From the NCBI GenBank assembly GCA_004348925.1, contig RCMX01000001.1, positions 73,138-137,137 on the forward strand: a stretch of DNA of 64,000 nt. The letters run 5' to 3'. Position 1 is the stretch's first letter. Each line of letters begins with the position of its first letter. The notes under the pieces were generated by a model, which was not told the DNA's origin, searched no databases, and saw only the letters and a list, made by a program, of their open reading frames with translations. Made by a program: the position numbers and the translations under genes. The stretch is from Actinomycetota bacterium (GTDB taxonomy: Bacteria > Actinomycetota > Coriobacteriia > Anaerosomatales > Anaerosomataceae). This document shows positions 48,554 to 55,875 of the stretch, piece after piece.

Positions 48554-48934
48554 CGCGTCCTGGCGGGCGGCCAGCGCCGCGAGTGTGATCGACGCGAAGT
48601 GCGCCTCAAGGGTAGCGCCCGCGGACTGCCATGCCTCGGCCGACGCAAGCCCGGACCCCATGGGCGCATCGAATACGGTCCCCTCGACTGCCCTCACGAT
48701 GTCAGCGAGCGATGTCTCCTCGGCGGGTCGAGCAAGCGCGCAGCCGCCTCCGGTTCCGCGGCGGCAGAGGAGCAGTCCGCGCTTGGCGAGCGCGGTAGCC
48801 TGCAGCTCCAGGAAGCGGCGGGGCAAACCGAGGCGCTGGGCGAGTTCTCCTGCGCCGATCACCGTATCGGGAGGTTGCTGCGCGAGCGCGATGAGAAGGC
48901 GCAGGGAGAAGTCGAGTCGCTGGGATATGCGCAT
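48518..48934 (-). CDS. Rrf2-family transcriptional regulator, CymR-like
   Basis: A 138-residue winged-helix regulator beginning MRISQRLDFSLRLLIALAQ, the standard Rrf2 start. The ATG at 48934 follows the cysK stop directly (TGAGATG), giving coupled translation. The wing has LCRRGTGGGCALARP. The three Cys that bind the Fe-S cluster in IscR/NsrR, normally just after this wing, are absent. That points to a cluster-free type such as CymR, which in Bacillus works as a complex with CysK to control cysteine metabolism. The cysK linkage here supports that reading. Confidence 0.85.
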   Translation of the reverse strand: MRISQRLDFSLRLLIALAQQPPDTVIGAGELAQRLGLPRRFLELQATALAKRGLLLCRRGTGGGCALARPAEETSLADIVRAVEGTVFDAPMGSGLASAEAWQSAGATLEAHFASITLAALAARQDALDADRAPMYFI

Positions 48935-48935
48935 C

Positions 48936-49889
48936 TCAGGCGATGCCATCCCAGAGCGGCGTCGACAGGTATCGCTCACCGGTGGAGGGAGCGACCGTCA
49001 CGACGGTAGTCCCGGCCATCTCGGGTCGAGCAGCTACCCTGAGCGCCGCGGCGACGTTGGCGCCTGAGGAGATACCGACGAACACGCCCTCCTCGGCGGC
49101 GAGTCTCCGAGCCATCGAGATGGCGTCCTCGCCAGACACGGTGAGCACCTCGTCGAGCAGGTCGATGTCGAGCGTTTTCGGAATGAAGTTCGCGCCGATG
49201 CCCTGGATCATGTGGGGACCCGGCGTGAGTTCTTCGCCCCGCAGGCACTGCCCGATGATCGCGGACTCCGCCGGTTCGACCGCGATGATCCGCGCGTCCC
49301 CGAAGCGCTCCTTCAGGTAGCGCCCTGCACCGGAGATGGTGCCGCCGGTGCCTACGCCTGCAATGAATGCACCGAGCGGTGCGTCCGCAAGAATCGCCTC
49401 GATCTCCGGGCCGGTCGTTCGGTAGTGAGCGGCCGGATTCGCCGGGTTGTCGAACTGCCCGGGGACGAATGCATCGGGGGTAGTGGACGCGATCTCGTTG
49501 GCGGCATCGACGGCGCCCTTCATGCCTGTGGCCCGCGGCGTCAGCACAAGTTCCGCGCCATACGCTGCGAGCAGCTTCCGACGCTCGACCGACATCGATT
49601 CGGGCATCGTCAGTATCACGCGGTAGCCGCGGGATGCGCCGATCATCGCCAACGCGATACCGGTATTGCCCGATGTGGGCTCCACGATCACCGAGGTGCC
49701 CGGCGTGATCAGTCCGCGCTCCTCGGCGTCTTGAATCATGCCCCAGCCGATGCGGTCCTTGACCGATCCCCCGGGATTCCGCGATTCGAGCTTGATGAGC
49801 ACGCTGGCTCCGAGGCCCCCGGCGAGGTGGTTCAACCGTACGACAGGGGTGTTGCCGATGGTCTCGATGATGCCTTGTACTGCGTCCAT
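48936..49889 (-). CDS. cysK: Cysteine synthase (O-acetylserine sulfhydrylase)
   Basis: PLP enzyme making cysteine from O-acetylserine and sulfide. It is 317 residues from the ATG at 49889 (GGGAGACACC site). PLP lysine is K44 in NPGGSVKDRIG. The phosphate and substrate loops are EPTSGNTGIALAM and the GTGGT in GVGTGGTISGAG. HMIQGIGANFIPKTLD and GISSGAN follow, as usual for CysK/CysM. It overlaps functionally with the Rrf2 regulator encoded immediately downstream. The intergenic space to mnmA upstream is 125 nt, enough for its own promoter. Confidence 0.95.
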   Translation of the reverse strand: MDAVQGIIETIGNTPVVRLNHLAGGLGASVLIKLESRNPGGSVKDRIGWGMIQDAEERGLITPGTSVIVEPTSGNTGIALAMIGASRGYRVILTMPESMSVERRKLLAAYGAELVLTPRATGMKGAVDAANEIASTTPDAFVPGQFDNPANPAAHYRTTGPEIEAILADAPLGAFIAGVGTGGTISGAGRYLKERFGDARIIAVEPAESAIIGQCLRGEELTPGPHMIQGIGANFIPKTLDIDLLDEVLTVSGEDAISMARRLAAEEGVFVGISSGANVAAALRVAARPEMAGTTVVTVAPSTGERYLSTPLWDGIA

Positions 49890-50014
49890 GGTGTCTCCCA
49901 ACGTGGACGGATGGCTTCGTGGCTTCACCGTACGCGCTGCGGGAGCGGGCTGCAAGGGGGGTAAGCGCACTAACAACATGTGAATACGCGCTTAGTTGTC
50001 TTGCGCTCCTCGCA

Positions 50015-51061
50015 TCAGCGGCCGCGAACCACGATGCCTCCGCCCACGACGGCATCGTCCCGGTACAGCACGACGGACTGCCCCGGTGCGACCGGAGCCG
50101 AATCGCGGTCGAACTCCACCGTGATCTCGCCACGGCCGTACACGGCTCTCGAGGGGATCGTCGCGGTGCGGTACCGCGTTTGCGCCTGAACGACGGCGCC
50201 TGCCTCGCTCAGGTGCCAGACAGGATCGCCGAGGCGCACGCTGCGTATGACGGTGGCCGTGCTCGGCTCGATGACCACGGTGTTCGTCCCGGGTTCAAGT
50301 GCGACGACCCGGTGCGGCGCGATGCCGCCGATCCCAAGGCCGCGTCGCTGTCCGACCGTGTAGTACGCGAGTCCCCTGTGCATGCCCAGTACGGCGCCGT
50401 CTGCGGTGGTGATCGGACCGGGCATGAACAGCTGCGGGTGAGACGAGCGCAGGATGGCCTCGCGCTCGGCCGAGAAACAGAGGTCCTGGCTGTCCTGACG
50501 GGAGGCGACCGCCAGTCCAAGCGACTGAGCGATTCCACGCACCTCGTGCTTCTCGAGGTTGCCGAGCGGGAAGACCGCACGCCGGAGCATTTCCTGTCGC
50601 ACCCGATACAGGAAGTACGACTGGTCCTTCTCGGCATCGCGGCCCCGCGACAACAACGGGCCGGTCTCACCGTCCGCAATACGCACGTAGTGGCCCGTCG
50701 CGAGCAGCTCGATGCCGAGTCTGCGCACGCCGTCGACGAGCGCACCGAACTTCACGTGTTCGTTGCACCACACGCACGGGTTCGGAGTCGTCCCGGCCGC
50801 GAGTGCGGTGCCGTACGGCTCAAGCACGGCCGAGGCGAACTCCTCGGACATATCGAGGACGACATGGCGGATGTCGAGCGCGTCGCAGACACGGCGAGCA
50901 TCGAGCGCGTCCTGCTCGCCACAGCATGCCCGCCCGGCTGCCTCGGCCAGCCCCAGGCGCATCGTCACGCCAACCACGTCGTAGCCGTCCTCAAGAAGCA
51001 GGGCCGCTGCCACCGAGGAGTCGACGCCGCCGCTCATGCCGACCGCGATCATCGTACTCAT
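50015..51061 (-). CDS. mnmA: tRNA-specific 2-thiouridylase
   Basis: Makes 2-thiouridine at position 34 of tRNA-Lys, tRNA-Glu and tRNA-Gln, using a persulfide donor. It is 348 residues. The PP-loop is S10-G-G-V-D-S-S16 (ATP adenylation). Catalytic Cys are C96 in NPCVWCN and C195 in DSQDLCF. GHYVRI, KDQSYFLY and TVGQRRGLGIGG are also typical. The start overlaps the metW stop by 4 nt (ATGA), placing this tRNA sulfuration gene at the end of the met operon. Confidence 0.96.
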   Translation of the reverse strand: MSTMIAVGMSGGVDSSVAAALLLEDGYDVVGVTMRLGLAEAAGRACCGEQDALDARRVCDALDIRHVVLDMSEEFASAVLEPYGTALAAGTTPNPCVWCNEHVKFGALVDGVRRLGIELLATGHYVRIADGETGPLLSRGRDAEKDQSYFLYRVRQEMLRRAVFPLGNLEKHEVRGIAQSLGLAVASRQDSQDLCFSAEREAILRSSHPQLFMPGPITTADGAVLGMHRGLAYYTVGQRRGLGIGGIAPHRVVALEPGTNTVVIEPSTATVIRSVRLGDPVWHLSEAGAVVQAQTRYRTATIPSRAVYGRGEITVEFDRDSAPVAPGQSVVLYRDDAVVGGGIVVRGR

Positions 51062-51708
51062 GCGTCCGTGTCGCCGCCGTCTGTGGTGCCGGTGGCCGAG
51101 GTGACGATGGCGACGGCGAGCTCGGCGCGCAGGTTGGCGCCGACGTGCACGGCGTGCACGCCATCGGTCCGGGTGTTCGAAGCGAGGGCAATCTCCTTGA
51201 GCACGACTCCGCCGTTTGCGGTGACGAACTCACGGAAGTCCTTCAGTGTCGTGTGGTGGATGTTCGGCGTGTCGAACCAGCTGTACGGGATGGTCCTCGA
51301 GACCGGCATGCGACCGCGCAGTGCGAGATACCCCCGCACTCGCCAATGCCCGAAATTCGGGAACGACAGCACGGCACGCTCGCCGACCCGAAGCATCTCC
51401 CTCAGCACGAGCGCGGGGTTGCGGACTACCTGGAGGGTCTGCGACAGAATCACAAGGTCGAAGGATCGGCTCGGGAATCCCGCCAGGCCGCAATCCAGGT
51501 CGTCCTGCACGACGGAGAGTCCGCGGGAGATCGACTGGGCGATGCCCGCGGCCGTGAGTTCCACGCCTCGAACACGGCACCCGCGTTCGTCGCGCAGATA
51601 CGCGAGCAGGTCACCGCCTCCGCAGCCGAGGTCAAGGACCCGGCTCCCTTCGGGGACCAGCTCGCCCACGAAACGCAGATCGGACCGCAGGAGGTGGGCA
51701 GCCGTCAT
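51058..51708 (-). CDS. metW: MetW methyltransferase-fold protein
   Basis: A 216-residue class I methyltransferase-fold protein almost always found beside metX. It reads RVLDLGCGGGDLLAYLRDERGCRVRGVELTAAGI, DDLDCGLAGFPSRSFDLVILSQTLQ and VRNPALVLREMLRVGERAVLSFPNFGHWRVR, then YSWFDTPNIHHTTLKDF. In some proteobacteria MetW is needed for full homoserine acyltransferase activity. It overlaps both neighbours by 4 nt (ATGA), consistent with a tight metX-metW-mnmA unit. Confidence 0.93.
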   Translation of the reverse strand: MTAAHLLRSDLRFVGELVPEGSRVLDLGCGGGDLLAYLRDERGCRVRGVELTAAGIAQSISRGLSVVQDDLDCGLAGFPSRSFDLVILSQTLQVVRNPALVLREMLRVGERAVLSFPNFGHWRVRGYLALRGRMPVSRTIPYSWFDTPNIHHTTLKDFREFVTANGGVVLKEIALASNTRTDGVHAVHVGANLRAELAVAIVTSATGTTDGGDTDA

Positions 51709-52838
51709 GATGCAACGCCCTCGGCCGCGTAGACACTGCTCAGGAACGGTTCGATGAACCGCGCCTGTTCCACCGGCTCGAGCAGGAATGCATCATGCCC
51801 GTACGGGCTCTCTATCTCGGCGAACGAGACTTCGGCACCCACCGCCTTGAGCGCGTCTACGAGCTCGCGCGACTGATACGTGGGGAAGAGCCAGTCACTC
51901 GAGAATGAGAGCACCAGGAACCGCGCGTCGATTCCGTCGACTGCGCCGGCCAGGCTCGGGAAGCCCGTGCTCAGATCGAAGTAGTCCATCGCTTTGGTCA
52001 TGTAGAGGTACGTGTTCGCATCGAAGCGCTCGACGAACTTGCGCCCCTGATACGCCAGGTAGCTCTCGACCTCGAACTCCGTCACGAACTCGAACGCGTG
52101 CTCTTCGCGCTCGCGGAGCCTTCGTCCGAATTTCGCGCGCATCGAATCGTCCGACAGGTACGTGATGTGTCCGATCATCCGGGCGATCGCGAGCCCGTGA
52201 CGGGGCTGTCCTTCGTCGTAGTAGTCACCGCCGCGGAACGAGGGGTCGCCGAGAATCGCGGTCCGTCCCACCTCGTTGAATGCGATAGCCTGTGCTCCGA
52301 GACGCCATGTGGTCGCGATCGCGAGCACGCTTGCGCATCGCCCGGGATACCGCCGCGCGAATGCGAGTGCCTGCATGCCTCCCATCGAGCCGCCGACCAC
52401 TGCAAGCAGCCGGTCTATTCCCAGCGAATCAAGAAGGGCCGCATGGACATCGGCCATATCCTCGATCGTCACGAGCGGGAACCGCAGTCCGTACGGTCTG
52501 CCGGTCGCAGGATCCTCGGAGCCGGGGCCGGTCGTGCCGGAGCAGCCGCCGAGCACGTTTGCACACACCACGAAATACCTGTCGGTGTCGACCGCTCGAC
52601 CCGGGCCGACCAGGTCGCTCCACCAGCCATCCCTCGGCTGGCCGGTCGCGTCGGGCCCGTCGGCGACATGCGAGTCGCCGGAAAGCGCGTGGCATACCAG
52701 AATCGCATTGGCCTTCTCGGCATCGAGCGCACCGAACGTCTCGTACGCGACCTCGATGGTCGTGAGTGTCTGACCTGATGTGAGGGTGTGGCCCCCGGGG
52801 AGCAGCAAACTCCCCGGGGTCGCCACTGTCTGCTTCAT
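51705..52838 (-). CDS. metX: Homoserine O-acetyltransferase
   Basis: Acetylates homoserine using acetyl-CoA, the first committed step of the trans-sulfuration-free methionine route. It has 377 residues and an alpha/beta-hydrolase fold. The nucleophile is S151 in VVGGSMGGMQAL, the acid lies in SSDWLFPTYQSRELVDAL and the His in PYGHDAFLLE. HALSGDSHVADG and the VCANVLGGCSGTTGP oxyanion region are family blocks. Some family members use succinyl-CoA, so the acyl donor is inferred. It begins 2 nt after the metY stop. Confidence 0.95.
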   Translation of the reverse strand: MKQTVATPGSLLLPGGHTLTSGQTLTTIEVAYETFGALDAEKANAILVCHALSGDSHVADGPDATGQPRDGWWSDLVGPGRAVDTDRYFVVCANVLGGCSGTTGPGSEDPATGRPYGLRFPLVTIEDMADVHAALLDSLGIDRLLAVVGGSMGGMQALAFARRYPGRCASVLAIATTWRLGAQAIAFNEVGRTAILGDPSFRGGDYYDEGQPRHGLAIARMIGHITYLSDDSMRAKFGRRLREREEHAFEFVTEFEVESYLAYQGRKFVERFDANTYLYMTKAMDYFDLSTGFPSLAGAVDGIDARFLVLSFSSDWLFPTYQSRELVDALKAVGAEVSFAEIESPYGHDAFLLEPVEQARFIEPFLSSVYAAEGVAS

Positions 52839-52840
52839 AG

Positions 52841-54142
52841 CTACGCCTGTCCGAGCGCCTGCTCAAGGTCCTCGATGATATCCTCGATCGCCTCGATGCC
52901 GACAGAGAGTCGTACGAAGTCCGGACCGATGCCCGCGCGGTCCAGCTCCTCGTCGTTGAGCTGCGAGTGCGTTGTCGACGCCGGGTGGATGATGAGGGAC
53001 TTCGCGTCACCCACGTTAGCCAGATGCGAGAAGAGCTTGACGTTCTCGATCAGGGTGCGACCCGCGTCCTGCCCGCCCTTCACTCCGAAGACCACGACAC
53101 CGCCGTACAACCCGTGGGACAGGAAGGTGTCGGCGTTCGCTTTCGTAGGATGATCATCCAGACCCGGATACGTGACCCAGGCGACCTTCGGATGAGCCTG
53201 AAGGTACTTCGCAACGGCCAGGGCGTTCGTGCTGTGACGCTCGACTCGCAGAGACAGCGTCTCTATGCCGAGGAGGATCTGCTGGGCGTTGAACGGCGAG
53301 ATCGAAGCGCCAAGATCCCGGAGCAGCTGGACCCGCAGCCGAATGGCGAAGGCGACATTGCCCAGGCCCGGGAAGTCACCGAACACCTCCCAGAACTTGA
53401 GCCCGTGGTACGACGCGTCGGGATCGGTGAACTGGGGGAAGCGGCCTCCGCTCCAGTCGAAGTTGCCGCCGTCGATGATCGCGCCGCCAAGGGACGTTCC
53501 GTGGCCTCCGATCCACTTCGTCAGCGATTCGACCACGATCGCTGCGCCATGCTGGATCGGTCGGCACAGAAACGGCGTCGCGAACGTGTTATCCACCACG
53601 AGCGGCACGCCGAGCGACCGACCGGCGTCAGAGAGCGCCTGGATGTTCGGGACGTCCAGACGCGGATTTCCGATGGTCTCTACGAACCATGCTTTCGTCG
53701 TGTCATCAGTGGCTGCCACGAACCCCTGTACGTCCGTCGGCTCGACGAACCGCACCGAGATGCCCAGGCGCTTGAAGGTGTGCAGGAAGATGTTCCACGT
53801 ACCGCCGTAGAGCGAGGTCGAAGCGATGATCGAGTCTCCAGAACCCGCGAGGTTGAGGAGCGCGAGGTTCTCGGCAGCATGACCGGATGCCACCGCGACT
53901 GCGGCCGTGCCGCCATGGAGTGCCGCCAGGCGCTGCTCGAGCACATCGGTGGTGGGGTTCATGATGCGCGAGTAGATGTTCCCGAATGCGCGCAGACCGA
54001 AGAGATCCGCGGCGTGGTCGGTGTCCTTGAAGTTGTACGCGACCGTCTGGTAGATCGGGACAGCGCGCGAGCCCGTGGTGGGATCCGGGGATGCGCCGCC
54101 GTGTACGGCGACGGTGTCGAAACGGGGTGCCGATGCGCTCAT
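52841..54142 (-). CDS. metY: O-acetylhomoserine sulfhydrylase
   Basis: PLP enzyme converting O-acetylhomoserine and sulfide to homocysteine. It is 433 residues, the usual length for MetY-type Cys/Met-metabolism enzymes. The PLP lysine is K209 in VVESLTKWIGGHG. YSRIMNPTTDVLEQRLAALHGG and VDNTFATPFLCRP are canonical. The N-terminus (RFDTVAVHGGASPDPTTGSRAVPIYQTVAYNFKD) and LNDEELDRAGIGPDFVRLSVGIE also fit. GAAGGGAAC lies 7 nt before the ATG. It is the first structural gene after a methionine-rich leader peptide. Confidence 0.95.
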   Translation of the reverse strand: MSASAPRFDTVAVHGGASPDPTTGSRAVPIYQTVAYNFKDTDHAADLFGLRAFGNIYSRIMNPTTDVLEQRLAALHGGTAAVAVASGHAAENLALLNLAGSGDSIIASTSLYGGTWNIFLHTFKRLGISVRFVEPTDVQGFVAATDDTTKAWFVETIGNPRLDVPNIQALSDAGRSLGVPLVVDNTFATPFLCRPIQHGAAIVVESLTKWIGGHGTSLGGAIIDGGNFDWSGGRFPQFTDPDASYHGLKFWEVFGDFPGLGNVAFAIRLRVQLLRDLGASISPFNAQQILLGIETLSLRVERHSTNALAVAKYLQAHPKVAWVTYPGLDDHPTKANADTFLSHGLYGGVVVFGVKGGQDAGRTLIENVKLFSHLANVGDAKSLIIHPASTTHSQLNDEELDRAGIGPDFVRLSVGIEAIEDIIEDLEQALGQA

Positions 54143-54179
54143 GGTAGGTTCCCTTCGTGTTCGTGTGTGATGGATGATA

Positions 54180-54257
54180 CCCGCGACGACCTAACGGTGC
54201 GCGGGAAGCGGAAGCCGCCCGGAGTCAGCGCATGCGCGCAAAGACCCGGGCCGGGTC
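54180..54257 (-). promoter_or_regulatory. Candidate attenuator hairpins between leader peptide Met codons and metY
   Basis: Two inverted repeats lie in the predicted leader RNA. GACCC...GGGTC (54243-54257) directly follows the second Met triplet. CCCGCG...CGCGGG (54180-54205) has an inner ACC/GGT pairing and holds the leader stop codon near its loop. A competing pairing between the CCCGG near 54250 and the CCGGG near 54220 is also possible. There is no T run, so control may be translational or Rho-dependent rather than by a classical terminator. Confidence 0.45.
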
Positions 54258-54298
54258 ATCATCATGTCCATCATCATCACAAACACGTACGGTACCAT
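54191..54298 (-). CDS. Methionine-rich leader peptide of the metYXW-mnmA operon
   Basis: A 35-residue open frame starting MVPYVFVMMMDMMMTRPG. Seven of its first 14 codons are ATG, in two runs of three split by one Asp. It is preceded by a perfect AGGAGGTGA ribosome site, although the spacing to the ATG is long (an in-frame GTG starts 5 codons earlier). It ends 48 nt before metY. The codons match the end product of the operon, as in ribosome-mediated attenuation. Ribosomes short of Met-tRNA would stall there and change the folding of the downstream hairpins. No other use for such a peptide is apparent. Confidence 0.75.
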   Translation of the reverse strand: MVPYVFVMMMDMMMTRPGSLRACADSGRLPLPAHR

Positions 54299-54343
54299 GG
54301 TGCTTCGGTTCACCTCCTCGGGGCATCCGGAATGGTTCGAACG

Positions 54344-54372
54344 AAGGTACAGCGCGCGGCGTGCGTCGTCCA
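54344..54372 (-). promoter_or_regulatory. Possible promoter of the met leader
   Basis: Read on the minus strand, TGGACG (54372-54367) and TACCTT (54349-54344) are 17 nt apart, a moderate match to -35/-10 boxes. A start near 54337 would give a leader of about 195 nt that includes the whole Met-rich peptide. The upstream MFS gene ends 33 nt before. Confidence 0.4.
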
Positions 54373-54404
54373 GCCACGAAAGCGCACCAACCTGCGCGAT
54401 TTCT

Positions 54405-55664
54405 CTATCGATTCGGCGAAATCGGCTCGTCCGAGACAATGAGCGTCGCGACCTCGACATCCGGCAGCGGATGCGACCCGGCCGCACGGTCGATAGCCCC
54501 CGCCTCGCGAAGCGCGAGCAGTGCCACGATCGCCACCGTGATGCCACCGGCGATGAGTGTGAGCTGCACCCCGAAGACGGCTGCGAGCCAGGGAGCGAAC
54601 GCGAGCGGCAGCAGCTCTCCCGCTTGCCTGTGGACCTGTGCGGTCCCGGTGATGCGACCGACCATGCCCGCCGGGGAATCGCGGTGCAGGAGCGTTCTGA
54701 GCAACGGCTCAAGCACGCCGATGACGATGCCCCACATCACCGCCCCGACGGCCACCACACGGATGCTCGATGTCCCCACATACGCGATGCTGCCGAGCCC
54801 TGTGAGAACCACGGCGATGCACAGCCCGCGTGCCGAGACGACCTTCTTCGGCAGCCGCTGGAGCAGGAGCGCTCCAGCCAGGATGCCCGCCCCGAAGAGC
54901 GAATTCATGTAGCCGATCGCCTCGACGCCCGTCTTGAGGACGTCTCGGAAGAACAGCGGCTCGAGCGCACTGAAGGCGCCGAACCCGAGCCAGACGACCG
55001 TACCGGCGAGCACGTAGAAGCGCAGCGATCGCGCACGGTATGCGGTCGCTATGCCGTCGCGGAACTCCCGGAGCGGAGTGCCGTGCTCGTGCTCTCGCCG
55101 GGGATGCACGAGAATGGTGCGCGCCACCAGGACCGCTGCCACGAGCGACGTGGCGGCGTCGATGTAGAAGACCCAGTCGACGTTGGCGTAGTGGACGATC
55201 AGAGAGCCCAGGGCTGGCCCGGTGATGAACGCCGCAGAGCCTGCCGACTCAAGCCACGAGTTCATCTTCCGCAGCTCGTTCTCGTCGTCGCCCACGAGGA
55301 ACGGCGCGAACGACGCGCCCGATGTCATCACCGGTGCGCCGACGAGACCCCAGAACGCGACCAGCGCAGTGAGGGAGCCGATATCGCGCGCGAAGGCGAC
55401 GGCGAGCGTTGCGGGCACGAAGAGCACTTCGGCGCCGATGAGCACCCGTCGTGGACCGTACCGGTCCACGAGCACGCCGCCGATGACGCTTCCAAGAATG
55501 GACACGACGCTGAGCACGAACATCAGGCCGGCGATCTGCGATGAGGTCGCGTTGAAGTCGAAGGCCGCCTTGCCCCAGACGCCGACGAAGAAGGCCGCTT
55601 CGCTTCCTGCACGAGACAGGTACCGGGCGGCGATCACGCGCACCACGTCACGCTTGCGTGCCAT
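54405..55664 (-). CDS. Major facilitator superfamily transporter
   Basis: A twelve-helix transporter of 419 residues from the ATG at 55664 (GGAGG site). The loop 2-3 motif is GGVLVDRYGPRRVLIG, typical of MFS-3/MFS_1 efflux proteins of the MefA type. Helices run from about VVRVIAARYLSRAGSEAAFFVGV to ITVAIVALLALREAG. It lies upstream of the met leader on the same strand, but has its own ribosome site and no shared leader. The substrate is unknown; drug or metabolite efflux is the usual role. Promoter is likely in the 211-nt divergent gap to pncB. Confidence 0.88.
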   Translation of the reverse strand: MARKRDVVRVIAARYLSRAGSEAAFFVGVWGKAAFDFNATSSQIAGLMFVLSVVSILGSVIGGVLVDRYGPRRVLIGAEVLFVPATLAVAFARDIGSLTALVAFWGLVGAPVMTSGASFAPFLVGDDENELRKMNSWLESAGSAAFITGPALGSLIVHYANVDWVFYIDAATSLVAAVLVARTILVHPRREHEHGTPLREFRDGIATAYRARSLRFYVLAGTVVWLGFGAFSALEPLFFRDVLKTGVEAIGYMNSLFGAGILAGALLLQRLPKKVVSARGLCIAVVLTGLGSIAYVGTSSIRVVAVGAVMWGIVIGVLEPLLRTLLHRDSPAGMVGRITGTAQVHRQAGELLPLAFAPWLAAVFGVQLTLIAGGITVAIVALLALREAGAIDRAAGSHPLPDVEVATLIVSDEPISPNR

Positions 55665-55875
55665 GCATCCTCCACATCGACATCGGCACCCCATGCAAGC
55701 GGAACGTCGCAGTATACGCAAGACCCTGCGGCGGAGTCGCTCGATCGCGGGTGTCGACCATGCAGCGTCGGTCCGATGTCCGACATGCGGTCTAGTCGGG
55801 GGTCTTTCGTATGATGTGCGCGCAGCGCCGGTTCGGGGTACCGTGGAAACAGGCGCCGAGAGGGAGCGAGCGATC

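Noticed and set aside
54289-54298. T-box-like sequence TGGTACCG on the minus strand within the met leader
   Set aside because: Only 8 bases match. It coincides with the start codon of the leader peptide, no stem I or specifier loop lies upstream, and no terminator with a T run follows. The Met-codon peptide explains the region better.
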